Positions 26,076 through 39,972 of a DNA stretch of 64,000 nt are shown piece by piece (the stretch's first letter is position 1; each line of letters begins with the position of its first letter). A program made the translations under genes and the position numbers. This DNA is from Hyaloscypha bicolor E (Eukaryota > Ascomycota > Leotiomycetes > Helotiales > Hyaloscyphaceae): positions 2,010,288 to 2,074,287 of the forward strand of contig NW_020194555.1 of NCBI RefSeq assembly GCF_002865645.1, written 5' to 3'. The notes under the pieces were generated by a model. It was not told where the DNA came from, did not search any database, and saw only the letters and a list, made by a program, of their open reading frames with translations.

Positions 26076-26503
26076 TTTATATAAAAAAGAAAGTTTATTT
26101 TTCTTTATAAAAAGAAATATAATATTATTAATAATAGTATTATAATAAATCTTTTAGATTTTATAAATAATTTCTTTAATATTATTATTATATTTTCTAT
26201 TCTTTATTATATTAATAAGACTATTTATATTATTAGCTAATATATTATAAATAAATAATATATTCTAGCTAATTCAAAATGCCTTTTTTATATAAGTAAT
26301 AAGTTATATATTTATATTAAGAATTTATTAAATAGTTTATTTTATTTTCTAAAATAGTTTATTATTAATTTTAGTTCTAGTTTTTAGGAATTAGCCTAAT
26401 TTCTATTTTTTTAGGATTTAATTATTTAATATTAATATAACTATTTTTCTTATATTTATTTAATCTTATTATAGGAATATTATATATAAGTACTAGTACC
26501 GGA

Positions 26504-26588
26504 TTTATTATAATAAGAGTATTTATTATAATAAGAGTATTTATTATAATAAGAGTATTTATTATAATAAGAGTATTTATTATAATAG
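26504..26588. repeat. 18-bp tandem array, about 4.6 copies
   Basis: Exact tandem repeats of ATAATAAGAGTATTTATT. Short arrays like this can mark the 3' end of a LINE, but no LINE RT was recognised beside it. Confidence 0.9.
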
Positions 26589-28260
26589 AAGTATATAAGT
26601 ATTTATAAATTTAGTTAAGTTAGGCCTTTATATTAGTATTTAGCTTATAATACTTTTCGAAAGAAATATATTTAATAGAGTTATTATAAAAGCTAAAGTA
26701 CTTTTTAATATTTACTAATTTAGATATAAAACTAAACTTTAATTTATTATTAATATAATAATATAATACTAATAATAAGAGTTTAGCCAGAATTAGTAAG
26801 TTCTATATAATAGCTAGGCTATTACTTATATTTATAATTAGAGTATAATTATATTATTATTTAGAATTATATAGGATTCTAGTTTAATAATAAAAAGAAA
26901 AAAGTATTAGAATATATTTATAAGTTATAATATATAAAATGAATTAATAGATATTAAAAATTAAATATATAAATAACCTCGTTTTTATAAGAGGTTATAA
27001 TAAATTACTAAATTAGGTCTAGTTGTCTTATAATAAGAATAATAGTATTATATAATAATTATAAGAAAAATAATATTTAATAATAATATATATTTTACTA
27101 TTATTATTATTTTCTAAAATAACTATAATAATAAAAGGCTAGCTTTATTACTAGTCTAGTCTTATACTTTTATACTAGTTCTTTTATATTTCCTAGTAAT
27201 TTAATAAAAAACTACTAGTTATATTTATTATTCTAATTTAGGTATTTAATAAAATATTTTAGATTTTTTTTATTATTATAATAAGTATATCTTTTATTAA
27301 TTATATATTCTAGTTTCTAGCTTTTCTAGTTTTTATTATTTTTCTTAATATTCTTTATAAGTTATATATCCTTAATAGGTTTTTTACTAAATAAGTTAGG
27401 GCCTTTTAATACTAGTTATAAGTATATTACTAAAATAATAAAATAAATTTTCTAGCTAATTAGTAATTCTAATTTATATATAAGCTTTTCTATTTAATAA
27501 AAAATATAAAATAATTCTATTTTTTATTTTAATAATTTCCTATTTAAGTTACTAGAAAAGTAATATTTTTAATAAAGTTTTAAGAATATCTAATTATTAA
27601 TATCTATTATAATTAGTTTATATTTCGTATTATAGTATTTCCTGGCTATATTATTTATAAAGTTAATAGTAATCTTAGTATTTTATTAATATAGTTTATA
27701 AATAATCTCGAATAGTTTCTATTAGGTTTTGGCTATAAATAATATTAGGTTTATTACTAGTTTAAAGCCTCTAATAAACTTATTTAGAAATATCTAAATA
27801 GCTATTATATATATATTATTTAGCCTAGCTTAGAACGGAATTATAAAGCTTAATTATTCTAGAAACGAATATATTATAATTTAATATTAAAAGCTAATTT
27901 TAATAGTTTAATTTTTTTATTTTAAGGCTTTATTTATCTAGAAATACTAAATAATTAATATAAGTAGTTTTATATCTAATATTATAAAAGTATATTTCCA
28001 GAAATTAGAAATGAATTTTTTATTATAGTCTAATATTAAGTTTTTAAGAATTCCCTAGTTATAAAATAATTATATTATTATAGAAATAATAGCTTATTTT
28101 TTTACTTTATATTTATTATTTCCTGGTATTAATAAAGTTTTTTTATTAGCTTTATATAATTATATTATTATATAATTAAAGATATTAAAACTATTAATTT
28201 TCTAAAAACTAATAGCTAAAATAATAAGAAATACTAGAATAAAATTTATTATTATAATAT

Positions 28261-28443
28261 AATATAAAATTAAAGATATTTAAATTAGCTATAGTTTTTT
28301 ATAAGAATATTATCTTAATATCTTATTAAAGAAATAAGCTAGATAATATATAATATAAAATTAAGGATATATAAATTAGTTATAGTTTTTTATAAAAATA
28401 TTATCTTAATATCTTATTAAAGAAATAAGCTAAATAATATATA
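28261..28443. repeat. 91-bp tandem duplication
   Basis: Two adjacent copies (starts at 28,261 and 28,352) differ at a few positions, mostly transitions. Confidence 0.85.
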
Positions 28444-31400
28444 ATATAATTTTCGAAATATTTTATTAATTATGAAATATAGAACTTATCTAGCTTATAT
28501 AAGGTTTATTTTATACTAAAATAGAATTTATTATAGGCTAGATATAAGATATCTTTTACTACTTTTTTAGATATATAAAGTCGGAATTAGTTACTAATAA
28601 TATAGTAAAAGAGGCCTTCTTTTATTTAAAAAAAAGTATTAACTTTTAGTAGTTTTTCTAATATATTATTCTTTTTTATATCTAGTATTTCTAAGGCTCT
28701 TATAAATTTCGAATTCTCCTAAAAACTAATAATAAGCTTTTATTTAAATTCCGGATTAATTACTATCTCAATAATAAATATAATATATTTAAGCTTATTA
28801 TTATTTGAAATATTAGCTTTTTTAATAATATTAAAATATAATAATATATCTAGTATAATATTTAAATATCCCGGATAATAATAGATATCTAAATTAAATT
28901 AACTAAAATATACTAAAATATAAACTAATTTTATATTAGCTTTTATTATATTAGAAATATTTAAGCTTATTTAATTATAAATTTCTTTTATAGCCCTATA
29001 ATTAGTAAAAATAATTACTAGATTTATATTAGATTAGATTATAGGTTAGAACTTATAATAAATTTATATTAGATATATAATTTCTAATTTTATTATATAA
29101 TATTATTTCTTTATTATATTTAATACTTTATTTATAAAAAGAATTAGCTAAATATATAATACTAATAGCTTCTTAATAATATTTACTAGTACTAATTCGG
29201 GTATTAAATAAAAAGCTATAATAAAGAATTCTTATTTTTATAATATATCTAAATTAAATAAAAGAATTTTATTAGGCGAGAAATAGACTAGAAATCTAGA
29301 AATTATAAGTATATTTTATAGCTTTTTAAATACTATAAGCTCCTGAATTATAGGCTTATATTTTATTTTAGTATAATAGTTTTTTTATTTTTCTTTTATA
29401 ATACTAATTTTCTATCTAATTTCTAGTAATTAAGTTTTTTATTTCTATATTAGTTTAATTATATAAATATAACTTAAAAGATATATTTATAACTATTTAA
29501 TTATTCTAATATATTATTTTAGGGCTTATAATATAATAAGAAAAATAAGTTCTTTAAATACTAAAACTTATTTCTATATTATTATTATTTTAAATATATT
29601 TACTAAATAGTCTAATAATTTTATAAATAGGTATTTTATAAAGAACTTTTTTACTAATAGAAATAATTATAGTTTAATAAATAGCTCGAGAATAATATAA
29701 AAATATTAGAGGTATTATTTTATTATATCTAAGAAAATAATAATATTATTAATAAAGTTCCTAGTAAAACTAATATAATTATATAGCTACTTATTTATAA
29801 ATTATTAAATATATTAAATAGAGTTTTAGAAACCTATAAATATAATTTTTAAATATTTCAAACTATAATAGCTAATAATTATAAAGTAATCTTAATACTT
29901 TCTTATAATAAGAAATTAATAAAAGAATTAGAAGCTATTAATAATAGAGATTATTTTCTTTTTTTATAATACTTTAATTAAGTCTAATTATAATAGTAAT
30001 AGATATATATCTGAAATAGTTAATTTATTTATAATATAGAGATTAATAATAAAATATTTCTTTATAACTATAAATACTAATAAGATAAAGGAAATTAGTT
30101 TATAAATCTATTTTATTTAATCTTATTAATATAATTTATTAAAGATATTATTAATAATCTTTTTATATTTCTAATTTAAGAAAAACTTTTTTAATATAAT
30201 TTTCTTATTTTACTAGCCTTTAATAAGAAGAATTCTTATATAATCTTTTTCTAATATATTAATTAGGCTTCTATTAATCTAATATTCTCGGAATTTAATA
30301 ATAATATTATATAAAATATATATATTATTCTTATATATAATCTCTAGTATATTCTAGGGTTTATTAATATTAAACTTATATTATTTATTATACTAAGGTT
30401 TTTCTAAGTTTATATTAGTTTCTTATAAAATTACTAGATTCGTTTTCTTTTAATTATTTAAAATTCTAAAAAATACTTAGTTTTTAATATTTATTAATTA
30501 GTTTAGATTTATATTTACTAAGATTATTTTTATAATATTTATATTATTAATAATACTAATAAAGTTAGTATAATTTAGAATTATATTCTTTATATTTATA
30601 TAGCTTCTTTAAAAAAAGTATATTTTATTCTCTAAAACTAATATATACTAAACTAGAACTATTATCTTTAATTTTAGAGAAATAATAACTTTTCTAGCTA
30701 TAAGAATATAATATATTACTTTAGAAATATAATAGAGAATTATAATATTTATAACTAGATTATTATATACTTTTATAATAATTATAAAGTTCTAGTAATT
30801 AATAATTAAAGATATTTATTAAAGAAACTTATTATTAAAAAATAGGCCCGGTTTTAATTATTTTATAACTTATATTATAATAAAGATCTTACTAAGATAT
30901 TTTTAGTTATTTATTATATTAAATATATATATAAGGAAAATTACTTGTTTTATAAATATAATTTTATTTAGAATTCTTTTAAAAAATATAAATTAGGAAA
31001 TATTATAGGAAATTTCTTTATAATTTTTTTTTAGCTATTTCTAGCCTATAATAGAATATATATATTTTATATTAATATAGGTTAATTTTATTAGCTTTCC
31101 GGATTTGAATTATATATATATAAGAAATCTCGTCTATTTTATATCTAACTTTATAAGAAATTATTTTAATAACCTTTATTATAACGGGCTTTATAAGTTT
31201 GAGAATTATTATAGTATTAGTATTAATTTTATTATAAGTATTAGTATAAATATCTAGAAATATCTAGAAATAAAAAATATATATTATTATATTTTTTATA
31301 AATACGAGATCTAATATTATTAGAAATAGCTAAATAGAACTCGTTTTATAAGAATTATATATTATTTATTAAAAAGTCTAGGAAAATAAACTTTTTTATA

Positions 31401-33157
31401 ATAATATATCTATTATTTTCTAATTTCTTTTTATATTTATTTCTATAATTTTCTAATATATTAATATAATTAAATATTAGATTAGCTTTCTTATTTTAAT
31501 AATATTAATAAAACTATTACTTATTATATTTTTATTTAAAGTATTCTTTTTTAAAACAAGTTTTATTTTCTTTATTTTTTTTATATATTATAATAAAAAA
31601 AAATCTGGGTTTTAGTAATAAAAGAAGTTTTATATTTTATTTATAATTAGTACTATTTCTTTATTAAAACTAGTATAGCTATTATTATAACCGGAATTAG
31701 TAAAAATAAAATTCGGAAATAGTATTTTAATAATTACTATTTTATAAATATCTGGGATTTATATTTCTAATATTAAAATATAAAACTAGTTAAGTTAAAA
31801 TATTATAAGAATATCTTATTATAATTATATTTTATTATAATTATATTTTATTATAATTCCTATTTATTAGTTAAGTTTTTAAGCTATTCTAATACTAGTA
31901 TTTTCTTATTTAGAATAAAGATATATAGTTATAATTCCGGGTTAAAATTATTATATATATAAAAAAGCTATTAATATAGCTTATTTATTTCTATAGCTTT
32001 TATATATCTTATAGTTATTATTATATATTTATAAATATTATAATCTTTTTTTATATTTTCTATAATATAATTTTTATTTTAAAGTTTTTTTATTATTTTA
32101 GATATAAAATCTTTAAAGTAATTTACTAAATACTTTATTTATAAAGTAACTTTTTTTAATATAAATTAAAAAGCAAGTTTTATTATTTCTATAATTTTCT
32201 TTATATATTATCTTTAAGCTATTTTATATAAGTAAATATATAAGTTTATATATATAATATTTTTATATTTTTCTTATATATTAAATTAAAAGATATTAAT
32301 AAAAAGATATATATTTTTCTAGATTATAATCTTTTTTTAATATTTATAATTTTCTATATTTATAGAATTATTAAGTTCGAAAAAACTAATATTTTCTAAA
32401 TTTTATTTTAAGAAAATTCCGCTTATATTAATTATATTATATTTATTACTAAAGCTCTAGTTCCTATTATTAAAATTATTATCTTTTCTATTATCTCTAT
32501 TATTTATTCTAGTTTTATTATTATTAAATAATTAGTATTTCTAATATCTATTATATTTATCTAGTATTTATATAATAAATATAGTTATTTTAGTAATTAT
32601 TTCTAAAGAAAAAAGATATTTTTATATTAGAGCTATATTAGTTATATTACTATTATTATTATTTATTCTAGAAATCTCTTTAGTTCTATTACTATTTAGT
32701 TCAGAAAATTAGTAGCTATTTAATTAAGTCTTTATACTAGTTTTAGTATAATAATAATTATTTTTAATATTTCTTTTAGTTTTAGCTATATCTTTATTTT
32801 ATAATAAGAAGTATTTATTTATAAAAAAAAGTAAATTTCTTAATAGTAATATTAAATATAGATCTATTAATAGCTTATATATTTAGTAAAACTAGGTAAA
32901 AAGGTTATTATATAGTTATGAGTTTATTAATTAAGGCTAACTAGCTATAATAATTACTTTATATTATATTTGAAACTATAGTAAAATATTATAGAACTAA
33001 ATAATTAATAATATTATTAATAGTCTATATTTTCTCTATAAATTAATAGCCGGTTATTTAAAACTAATTAAATTAATAAGCAAGATTAATAAAGTTTTAT
33101 AAGAAAATTAAACTCGTTATTAAATATAGCTTATATTTTTTAGAATTATTAAATTAT

Positions 33158-33413
33158 TATTAGTATAGCTATTTCTTTAGGAGTCACGTACATAGTTACG
33201 AGATACGGGATATAAGATATAGTTATATAACCTCGTATCTTATTAGTAACTTGACTAGTAGCTAATCCCTATTAGGCTTAGTAGATTTAGGAATCGCATA
33301 TTAATATTATAATATTATAATTCTTATTTCTAAAAAAAATAACTTTACTAACCTTATATAAATAGTACTTTCATGCCTATATAATAGTATTATATATTTC
33401 TAGTAAACTAATA
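33158..33413 (+). repeat. 5' LTR of copia A (RIPed)
   Basis: Same length as the 3' LTR. In the first ~105 bp about 26 positions differ from it, all with A or T here where the 3' LTR has G or C. The terminal TG is TA. Confidence 0.9.
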
Positions 33414-33720
33414 CTAATTAGTTAGTACTTATAAATTAGAGAAGAATTAAGCTATACTTGCCTAAGATTCAGTTACTTAGGGGCAAAGCTATTATTCTAG
33501 TTAAAGAGGAAATAATTATTAATTCTATTATTTATAATTCGGTTATATAGGCAGGAAAGATACTTAATCTTACTAAGGTCTAATTATACTATATTAAAGG
33601 AGGAAATATCTATTAGTTCTATTACTTATAATTTAGTTATATAAGTAAGAAAAGTACTTAATCTTACCAAGTACTAAAATAGTTAGCTATTTAACTATTT
33701 TACTTTATTTCTATTTAATT
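33414..33720 (+). other. Copia A leader with internal ~90-bp duplication
   Basis: Non-coding leader between the 5' LTR and gag. Segments near 33,520-33,585 and 33,612-33,680 repeat the same order of blocks (ttctatta, cttataatt, tatataag, gtacttaatcttac). The reverse complement of the leader recurs at 45,440-45,640 in copy B. Confidence 0.6.
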
Positions 33721-33999
33721 CCTATAAAACCCTCTTAAAAACTATCTTCTTTTAAATTTCTAGGGCTCTTAAGCTTTAGAACTATTAAGTTCTTCCGGAA
33801 TCTTAATATTTTACTTCTTAAATTTTATTTCCTAAATTTCTTATTATAAATGAAATTTTTATCTCGAAAATAATATCTTCTATAAACTACCTATTTTATA
33901 AATTACTCTTTTCTCTATAAATCTATTTTTCTTATAAATTATTATATCTTAAACTAGATATAAGCCTATAAAACATATAATAGTAGAACTTACTATAGT

Positions 34000-36900
34000 A
34001 AATAATTTCTTTATTAGATTTATCTAATCCGATTATTTTATAAATAATAATAATTATAAGGAATTAGTAAGAAAATAGAGATATGAAATTAACCTAAACT
34101 TTACTAGAGTAAATAAGATAACTAAGTTCTTAAATACTAAGCTATTTTAATATATTCTTTATAAAATAGTTAATAATAATCTTTAGAAGTTATTTAGATA
34201 TAACTTTAAGAATTTTACTTATTAAAGGAACTTTAATAAGTTTGAATTCCCGGAAATACTATACTTATATAAAATTCTTTAGTATAATAGCATATTTATA
34301 TAATAGAATAGTAGTACTAATACTATTATAAATATCCTATATATTATTATAAAGGAAAATATATAGTACATATAGTTAAATAAGGATATATTAGTAGCTA
34401 GACTAGATCTTATTAAGGAACTAATCCTATTAGGCTTTATTATTTTTATAAAGAATAAGTACCTAGAATCTATTATTTTTAATATTCCTATACTATTATT
34501 TCTTTTATTACTTTCTTTATTACTATATTTTATATCTTTACTAGATTTATATATTAGTATAAAAGCTCTAGAAATAAATAGTATATTCTTACTAGTCCTA
34601 TTACTACTATTATAACTATATCCGAATAATCCCTAATTTCCTTTAATTATAAGACTTATTAGGGAAGTTACTAAGATTTATACTAAAGAGTAAAAGTATA
34701 ATAAATCTAATAGTAATTTTAATTATAAACTTACTATTTTCCTTAATATTTACTAATATATAGAGCTTTTATAAGAGGTACTAATACGAGCTTTTCTTAC
34801 TATATTAAAGAAACTAGCTTAAGACTATTTCTATAGTAACTAGCTCTCTTAATATATATATAAAGAGGCTTATATTAATATCCGTAGCTTTTTTAAAAGC
34901 CCTGGATTTAAATATCGAAATTTAGTTATATGAAACGTTATTATATTAGCTTTTATAATAGCTAAATTCCCGGAAAAGATAATATTTGAGACTATTTAAT
35001 TACTAATTAATAAATTATATTAATTATAATATAGTCTTATACTTAATTTACGAATTACCGAATTTCTTTATAATAAAATTATTATTTCTTACTAAGGCTT
35101 CCGGGTATATAAATACGTAATTTTAGATTCTCTTATAAATCTTGGCTAGCTTATTAATAAGCTTTAGTTATTTATTATTATATATAAGAGTAAATAATAA
35201 GCTAATTCCGAAATCTTCTTTACTAATTAATAATATTACTCTTAGAACTTTTCAAGCTATTATTTTTCCGGAAATTATTAATTTAAACCTAGCCGTAATT
35301 TCGGAACCCGTAATAATTACTTTAAGTCCCGTAATTATAATAATTATATCCCAAAGTCATGTTTTATATATAAGAAGCCCGAATACTACTTATAGAAGCA
35401 TATACTAGAGAAATAAGAGACTAAGAAGGCTTGATTTAGGAATAGAAATATCTATTAGTTTAGATCCCGAAATATTTATAACTTTAATAAATGCTTTAGT
35501 AATACTTATATATAGTATATTACTAAAGCTAAAGATAAAGAAAGTAATAAGGATAATAAGAATAAACTAGTAAATAATACTTTTAAGACTTTATTAGCGG
35601 AAATAAATAAAGAAGAGAAATATTACTTAGATTCTTACTTTACTTTAGTTAAGAGCTTTTTAGCTACTCTTACTATTCCCGCTCTACTAATAATTATAGC
35701 TAATACTTTTATAGATAACCTTACTTTTCTTTTTTTTTATATATTAGATAATAGGCAAAAACCATATATTAGAGCTTATTAAACCTTTAATAAAAGATAC
35801 CTAGACTTTTATAATTAATAATATATTAAGATATAATACTTATTACTTTTATAAAGTCATAATTAATACTAAAGCCTCTAGATACTTAATTACTAGTTCT
35901 AACTAATTTCAAGCTCTCTAGTAAACTAATAATAGTATTAAACTTAATAAAATTACTAAAGATTAAGTTAATATCTAGTTTAGTATTAGATCTATATCTT
36001 TTATTAGATCTATAATAGTAAGTATATTAATTAGATAAGTATAATTCTATATTATGCCTTTAAAGACTTTATTTTTACTTAGCTTAGCTAATATAAATAA
36101 GCTAGGGGTTTACTTTAATAATCTTACTAATTATCTTATTACTTTTACTAGAAAATATATATTTATAATATAATATTTTAGATATTTTTTTTTGCTTTAG
36201 AATACTATATTATAAGGCTTTATTTCCGAATTATTTACTTATAATTCCTACTTTCTTATAGAGATTAAATTATAATATTTATATTATTATTTTAGTTATT
36301 TATTTATTAGTAAGCTCCGAAATATACTAGAATAAGTAGGCCATAATATTAATATAGAAGCCCTTAAGTATCTTATAAAATACTATAAGTAATATTAGAA
36401 ATATGACTAATTATCCGGATAATTTAAGTTTAACCTAAGAAATAATATTAGCTTTAATTACTTTATTATTATTAATATTTTTTATATTTCTAGTAAGCCT
36501 ATATTTTATATTATTAATAAAGGCACTTGATATTAAGCTAGCTAATGGCTCTAGAATATTAGTATAATATATATTTGGGACGCACTCAAATAATACTAGA
36601 TTAATAATTACTTAGGCTTTCCTAATTAGATTATAGCAAATACCGGAAAGTAGTTTACTAATAAGAAGTTTACTTAGCTTGCAAATATTATAGGAACTAA
36701 GGTTAAGATTATTCTTATAAAAGCTCATAACTTTATTAGAATTATAAAACACTATTATAGCCTAATCTAATATACCTATTTTATTATTATAGCTAAAGTT
36801 AATAAAATTAATAAGGATACCGTATTTCAAATAGCTTTTAAGGCTATTAATAACTTTACGGGACCTAATAGTATTATCCTAATTCTTTTAATTTATAGTA

Positions 36901-38912
36901 CTTTACCTTAAATAATTAAATATAATGCCTTATTACTTATTATATTATAGTAATTAGTAGTACTTAAAAAGGCAATAGTAGAAATTTAGAAGCTTTGAGC
37001 TAGATATTAAATTATGAATGCTTTAAATACCCAAAATAGTTCTAGTATTACTAATATTCACAAACTATTCCTGAATTTGAATGTTCTTATTTAGTATAAA
37101 GGAAATACTAGTTAATCTAGTAGTTAGGATAAACTATATAAGCTAGTAGCTATTAATGGAGAGGACTGCGTACTAGCTTTATTACGTGGTAATACTATTT
37201 TCCGTTTAATCTTTATAAAGTCCTTTTATATAGGGAATATTAAGGTTATTACTAATAACCCCGAACCTAAACCTGTTCCCGAACCTAATAGCGAGGCCAA
37301 AGGTAATACAGGCATAATTCTTCCTGCTATTCCTACTATTTCACTAAAGCATGGCAGAGAATGCTCTCGTAAGACCCCGGATATTATGGTATTCTTATAG
37401 AATAATGAACTATACGAGAATTCCCGTTAAGTTAAAGTTACTAGTCTCTTAGAAAAAGGCATATTCGAGGTTATTTCCAGATCTCAGGTACTAAAGGAAA
37501 TATATATCTTTAACTCCCGGTTTATTAATGAGATTAAGAATAAGGGCACGGAGAGAGAGCTTAAGAAGTCGAGACTAGTTATCCGAGCCTATAATAATAG
37601 TGAGAAATATATAATATTAATATAATTACTTACTATTTAATGTATTAGCCAGAGAATTATCCTTAGTATTACTACTATAATAATAGATATTACGGAATTA
37701 TATTTACGTAATATCTCGTAAGCTTATGTCTAATTAATAACCTTGCTTAATTATAATTTCTATATTAACTTACCTCACGAACTTACTAGAGAGCTAAATC
37801 TAAAGAATAATTCTGTTCTAAAGGTTATAAAACCACTATATGGCGTACCGGAAGCTAGGAACTACTAGTTTAAGACTTACTATTCCTATTATATTAACGA
37901 GCTTTCTATAGAATAGTCGACTTATGACTCTTGCCTTCTCTATAGCAAGTAATTCTTCGGAATTATTAGCCTTTAAACTAATAATACTTTATTTATTAGA
38001 ACTAATGATTTTGTAAAGGTAAAGTAACTAAAGCTCTATGAGGCTAAGTTCTTGGCTAAGGAGCGTGAATTCCTTACTTTTGACTATAATCTCAAATTTA
38101 ATAGAGGTATTATTTATACGGATACTACTGGAATTACTCTTATATAGGAACACTAGTATAAAAACCTTTGAATTGTTTTTATGAAGAATACTACTATTAT
38201 AAGTAATAAGAGTACTATTCGTTAAAATCTCTCTATTAAGGACTAATATATTGCCTAATGCACTAGAGGAGCGTATATTGCATTAGTCTATTAACCAGAA
38301 GCTTTATATGACCTGTTAATTATTACTCAAGCTATTAATCCCTCGGAAACTGACGTAAAGGCACTTAATAAGCGTATTTAATAGCAATTTGAGAATGCCG
38401 CCAGAGGACTGAGATTCGTGAAGCTAGCGAAGGAGTTCTTACGTTTAATTATTTTTACGGACGCTTCGTTCGCAAATAATAGAGATCTCTCCTCCCAAAT
38501 CGGATACGTTCTAGTTCTAGCAGATAGAACTGGACGCGCTAATATTATCTACTAGTCCTCCACCAAATATAAGAGAGTCACCAGAAGCGTTCTAGCTTTG
38601 GAACTCTACGGTATGGCTCACGGTTTTGATATGGGCGCTTTAGTCAAGTCTATGATTGACAGAGCACTGGAAATGGAACTACCACTAGTCATCTGTACGG
38701 ATTCGAAGTCGCTGTACGAATGCCTCGTCAAATTGGGCACCACTCGAGAGAAACGCCTAATAATCGACGTAATGTGCCTCCGCCAGGCGTACGAACGACG
38801 AGAGATCGCGGAAGTCAAGTGGATTAAGGGAGAATCGAATCCTGCCGACTCTATAACGAAATCGAAGCCATCGAACGCCCTCAAGCGCCTCATTGATACG
38901 AACACAATATAA
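34000..38912 (+). pseudogene. Copia A gag-pol remnant
   Basis: Ty1/copia polyprotein, dead through nonsense changes. RT is clearest at 37,686-37,965: a DIT...YLRNIS start, then NFYINLPHELTRELN, KPLYGVPEARNY and STYDSCLLYSK, which match the copia RT core in which the LYG-P-A block precedes the metal-binding motif. RNase H runs 38,450-38,912: FTDASFAN, then SSTKYKRVTRS, LELYGMAHG, ICTDSKSLYE and WIKGESNPADSITK, holding the family's Asp and Glu residues. A stop at 38,553-38,555 (TAG) stands where the family has Trp before SST. Stops elsewhere are TAA/TAG. Confidence 0.9.
38598..38912 (+). pseudogene. Un-RIPed open segment of copia RNase H
   Basis: 104 codons open from an internal Met to the natural end of pol, with normal GC and codon use. 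This is not a gene start; it is the part of the polyprotein after the nonsense codon at 38,553. It would encode the C-terminal RNase H with the TDSK and NPAD motifs. Confidence 0.85.
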
Positions 38913-39155
38913 TTGGACGTGGAGGGATGGGTCGAACGCGAATAGAGCGGGGAATGAATATATGGGAAGGGAGGATATTATGGGAGGGGAAGTCACGTGC
39001 AAAAGGCCGCGGCCTTTGGCATGTGACCAAAACCTCAAGAGCGATATGGATACACAGCGTTTGGGAGATCTGGCACTAGGCCGGATTGGGGAATTTGCGT
39101 GCGATCGGAGAGGAGTACTGTTTTCTGTTTTTCGCGTTTTTTAGAGAGTTTCCAG

Positions 39156-39411
39156 TGTTGGTATAGCTATTCCCTTGGGAGTCACGTGCGTAGTCACGGG
39201 ATACGGGACACGGGACATGGTCATGTGACCTCGCGTCCCATTAGTGACTCGACCGGTAGCTAGTCCCCATTAGGCTTAGCAGATTTAGGGATCGCATATT
39301 AATACCATAATACTGCGATCCTTACTTCTAAAAAGAATAACTTTACTAACCTTATATAAATAGCACTTTCATGCCTATATAATAGTATTATGTATTCCTA
39401 ATAAACTAATA
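39156..39411 (+). repeat. 3' LTR of copia A (spared from RIP)
   Basis: Begins TGTTGGTATAGC. Retains GC-rich promoter-like sequence, including a CACGTG E-box (39,183-39,188) and the palindrome GGTCATGTGACC, all of which are altered or partly altered in the 5' LTR. It lacks a terminal CA (ends ACTAATA), possibly C-to-T. Confidence 0.9.
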
Positions 39412-39675
39412 ATTATAAATAGAAATACTATTAAAATAAAGAAGTTCTTAGATTATATTATAATATATATAAATTTAATAATTACTATTATTTATTATAT
39501 AAAAGAAATAAGTTAAATAAAATATAAAAAATAATTAATTATTATATAAAAAAAGTATTATTTCTAAGATATTATTTATATTATATTATACTAATATAAC
39601 TTTTATTATTTATAATATAATATTTCTTATTTCTTATATTTTTTTATTTAAAAATAAACTTATTTTATAAGTATT

Positions 39676-39972
39676 TATTAGTTTACTAGAAATATATAAT
39701 ACTATTATATAAATATAGAAATACTATTTATATATAGTTAGTAAAATTATTCTTTAGAAATAGGAATTATAGTATTATAGTATTAATATATAATCCCTAA
39801 ATCTACTAAGCCTAAAGAGGTCTAGTTTACTAGTTAAGTTATTAATAGGATATAAGATTATATAACTATATCTTATATTTTATATTTTATTACCTATATT
39901 TTATTACTTATTACCTATATCCTATATCTCGTAACTATATATATAATTCCTAGAGAAATAGTTATACTAATA
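39676..39972 (-). repeat. 3' LTR of copia B
   Basis: 297 bp, ending in the shared tatactaata terminus. Confidence 0.88.

Larger units (their letters stand above)
26081..33152. other. Unclassified RIP-degraded repeat DNA, 7 kb
   Basis: Fills the gap between gypsy E and copia A. Minus-strand frames over about 29,100-31,300 retain long Lys/Asn/Ile-rich stretches broken only by TAA/TAG (for example near 30,450-30,150), which suggests one or more old coding transposons, but I could not place a reverse transcriptase, transposase or helicase motif. It contains an 18-bp tandem array and a 91-bp tandem duplication. No cellular gene seen. Confidence 0.5.
33158..39411 (+). mobile_element. Ty1/copia retrotransposon A, complete, asymmetrically RIPed
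   Basis: 256-bp LTRs at 33,158-33,413 and 39,156-39,411 with target duplication ATTAT on both sides (33,153-33,157 and 39,412-39,416). The internal order is copia: gag and knuckle region, integrase (about 36,580-36,960), then RT (about 37,690-38,000) and RNase H (to 38,912). RT-to-RNase H positions 37,686, 38,001, 38,403 and 38,553 are all in one frame, so the pol end has no indels. RIP intensity falls from left to right; 38,380-39,330 is essentially untouched. Confidence 0.92.

Noticed and set aside
26504..26588. CRISPR-like or origin-like array
   Set aside because: Pure head-to-tail 18-bp repeats with no spacers; a simple minisatellite.
35142..35408. 88-codon ORF in copia A
   Set aside because: Ile/Leu-rich chance frame inside the RIPed gag region; not in line with the readable polyprotein.
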